A stretch of DNA of 6,207 nt from JBAZOY01 sp041648505 (GTDB lineage: Bacteria > Desulfobacterota > Syntrophia > Syntrophales > CG2-30-49-12), in assembly GCA_041648505.1 (NCBI GenBank), contig JBAZOY010000107.1:1-6207 (forward strand), in the 5' to 3' direction. The position numbers and the translations under genes were made by a program. The notes beneath the pieces were generated by a model that had not been told where the DNA came from, did no database searches, and was given only the letters and a program-made list of their open reading frames with translations. Shown here piece after piece: positions 5,467 to 6,207 of this stretch. Each line of letters opens with the position of its first letter. The first letter of the stretch is position 1.

Positions 5467-5513
5467 TGTGGATCCTTTGAACCGTAGCGTATTGCTATTG
5501 AGTAAGTAAGCCT

Positions 5514-5648
5514 ATTATATTAAGTTGTTTCCCGTGGTTACTTGAGGATATCAATTTTAATATAATACGGGAATGAATAAATATATTTCCTTTTTATCAC
5601 AATTCTTAATTTTAATAAAGTCCTGTTTAATTTATCAATATTTTGAAG
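5514..5648. repeat. Dispersed repeat R, full copy C
   Basis: About 135 A/T-rich bases aligned with copy B along the whole length; the outer 65 bases also match copy A. The inner end carries a perfect TATAAT on the minus strand (5519-5514) directed at the BrnT operon, but no good -35 lies 16-18 bases before it. Within the repeat TATCA(A/C) occurs three times (5549, 5595, 5633), suggesting an internal duplication. The outer end, 5622-5648, is the inverse of L1 and L2. Confidence 0.75.
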
Positions 5649-5663
5649 ATTCACCTCTGCAAA

Positions 5664-5722
5664 TCCGCCGCGGCGGACCCAGTGGTTAATCCGCATCAGA
5701 CCTTTGGCGGACTCTACCGACC
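5664..5722 (-). repeat. Degenerate tRNA-Asn-derived element with palindrome
   Basis: Bases 5673-5689 are identical to 17 bases of tRNA-Asn (6061-6077), and 5712-5721 to ten bases of its D-arm (6088-6097). Between them the 5' side of the anticodon arm is replaced by a hairpin TCCGC/GCGGA (5690-5694 with 5707-5711). The T-arm and acceptor end are replaced by a perfect 14-base palindrome TCCGCCGCGGCGGA (5664-5677). The GIY-YIG stop codon (5714-5716) lies in its D-arm-like part. It cannot be a working tRNA. Confidence 0.7.
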
Positions 5723-5977
5723 CATATCAACGTTTTTCTCGACCCACACTCTGCCTTTCCCGGTCTTAAGAAAACTTTCCCTCTGCATTGCCTCAGATCT
5801 TGTCGCATATTCTTCAGAATGCACAAGCAGCCAATTCCCTTTATATTTTTTGGTATATCTCTTTGTAATCCGGGATTTATCGTTGTGTCTTGCAAGGCGT
5901 TTCGCTAAATCGGACGTATGGCCGGTATAAAGTGCGCCGGATTCTTCGTTTCTGAGGATATAGATGTAATAAGGCAT
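5714..5977 (-). CDS. Small GIY-YIG nuclease-domain protein
   Basis: 87 residues from the ATG at 5977. The domain fills the protein: YYIYIL (3-8) and LYTGHT (16-21) are the GIY and YIG strands, R27 in LAKRLARHN is the catalytic arginine, and E67 in RSEAMQRESFLK is the metal-binding glutamate. It matches the short stand-alone class often listed as putative endonucleases (UPF0213-like), whose cellular role is unclear. A longer frame reaches 6049 but would run through the terminator and into tRNA-Asn, so I reject it. The ribosome site (GGGG about eight bases upstream) is weak. The stop lies in a tRNA-derived element, and the start is about 16 bases past the tRNA-Asn terminator T-tract, so the gene is wedged between tRNA and tRNA-like sequence. 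Confidence 0.88.
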   Translation of the reverse strand: MPYYIYILRNEESGALYTGHTSDLAKRLARHNDKSRITKRYTKKYKGNWLLVHSEEYATRSEAMQRESFLKTGKGRVWVEKNVDMGR

Positions 5978-5992
5978 AAGGAAGGCCCCAAC

Positions 5993-6028
5993 AAAAAAGC
6001 CCGGCCCTTTGAAAAAAGGCCGGGCTTT
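5993..6028 (-). terminator. Rho-independent terminator of tRNA-Asn
   Basis: An 11-base perfect stem AAAGCCCGGCC (5996-6006) with GGCCGGGCTTT (6018-6028), loop of 11 bases, then six T on the minus strand (5998-5993, partly shared with the stem). It begins eight bases after the CCA end of the tRNA. Confidence 0.9.
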
Positions 6029-6035
6029 GATTGTT

Positions 6036-6111
6036 TGGCTCCCCAGCACGGACTCGAACCGCGGACCCAGTGGTTAACAGCCACTTGCTCTACCGACTGA
6101 GCTACTGGGGA
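6036..6111 (-). tRNA. tRNA-Asn (anticodon GTT)
   Basis: A complete 76-base cloverleaf on the minus strand: acceptor TCCCCAG (6111-6105) pairs with CTGGGGA (6046-6040), discriminator G, and CCA is encoded (6038-6036). The D-arm is GCTC/GAGC with AGTCGGTA, the anticodon arm AGTGG-CTGTTAA-CCACT gives anticodon GTT, and the T-arm is CGCGG-TTCGAGT-CCGTG with one G-U pair. All invariant positions look intact. A terminator follows. Parts of it are duplicated at 4784-4803, 5664-5722 and 6141-6207. Confidence 0.96.
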
Positions 6112-6140
6112 TCAGTCTTTCTTTTTCTCTATCTTTCCTG

Positions 6141-6207
6141 CTTCCCCGGCACACATTCGAACTTCCCAGTGGTTAATTCGCCACAAATCTTTGGCGAACT
6201 CTACCGA
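6141..6207 (-). repeat. Degenerate tRNA-Asn-derived element at the right edge
   Basis: Minus-strand order: TCGGTAGAG (D-arm), a 7-base hairpin TTCGCCA/TGGCGAA (6192-6198 with 6177-6183, loop of eight), ATTAACCACTGGG as in tRNA-Asn, GTTCGAAT (T-loop-like) and GTGTGCCGGGGAAGC (acceptor-like). It keeps the T-arm and acceptor parts that the 5664-5722 copy lost. The 5' side of the anticodon stem is again replaced by the hairpin. It is cut by the window edge. Confidence 0.7.

Noticed and set aside
5523..5548. TTGATA in repeat C as the -35 of the BrnT promoter
   Set aside because: It is too far from the TATAAT at the repeat's inner end, and no -10 lies 16-18 bases from it.
1497..5648. A CRISPR array, because of recurring A/T-rich repeats
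   Set aside because: Copies are kilobases apart, imperfect and about 135 bases long, with genes between; no regular spacers and no cas genes.
5978..6049. N-terminal extension of the GIY-YIG protein by 24 residues
   Set aside because: It would translate the tRNA terminator and part of tRNA-Asn. The domain begins directly at the ATG at 5977.

Overview
The window (6,207 bases, mid-range G+C) reads almost entirely on the minus strand. It looks like an accessory stretch of a bacterial chromosome next to a tRNA-Asn gene. Protein flavours (a DUF362 protein, a remnant of an SCP-x-type thiolase, an AbiE-like pair, a BrnT-like pair, GIY-YIG next to tRNA) are typical of anaerobic Desulfobacterota/Nitrospirota-like genomes. 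That placement is inference; no marker gene here fixes the taxon.

Layout from left to right. (1) 1-1281: a DUF362-domain protein, running off the left edge. (2) 1282-1497: the 3' end of a thiolase gene, in frame with the DUF362 start; its 5' part is missing and a dispersed repeat (copy A) sits at the break. (3) 1596-2417: a type II toxin-antitoxin operon (PF09720-like antitoxin, then RelE/ParE toxin) with its own promoter and terminator. (4) 2543-4497: an AbiEi-like antitoxin/regulator and an AbiEii-like nucleotidyltransferase toxin, with a large symmetric operator over the first gene's start. (5) 4653-5648: a BrnT-like toxin operon with a non-BrnA partner and a terminator. (6) 5664-6207: a small GIY-YIG nuclease gene, a tRNA-Asn gene with its terminator, and two degenerate tRNA-Asn-derived elements.

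Three different toxin-antitoxin systems therefore lie in about 3.8 kb, all in one orientation. Each gene pair overlaps by 4-20 bases, implying coupled translation.

The most unusual structure is a set of short repeats. A roughly 135-base repeat (copies B and C, plus a truncated copy A) lies upstream of the RelE/ParE and BrnT operons, and a 36-base repeat (L1, L2) lies just downstream of the same two operons. The outer about 27 bases of the two repeat types are imperfect inverted repeats of each other. So two unrelated toxin-antitoxin operons appear to be packaged between the same kind of inverted ends, with no transposase in view. A second oddity is the tRNA-Asn-derived material around the GIY-YIG gene. 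All repeat alignments were made by eye.
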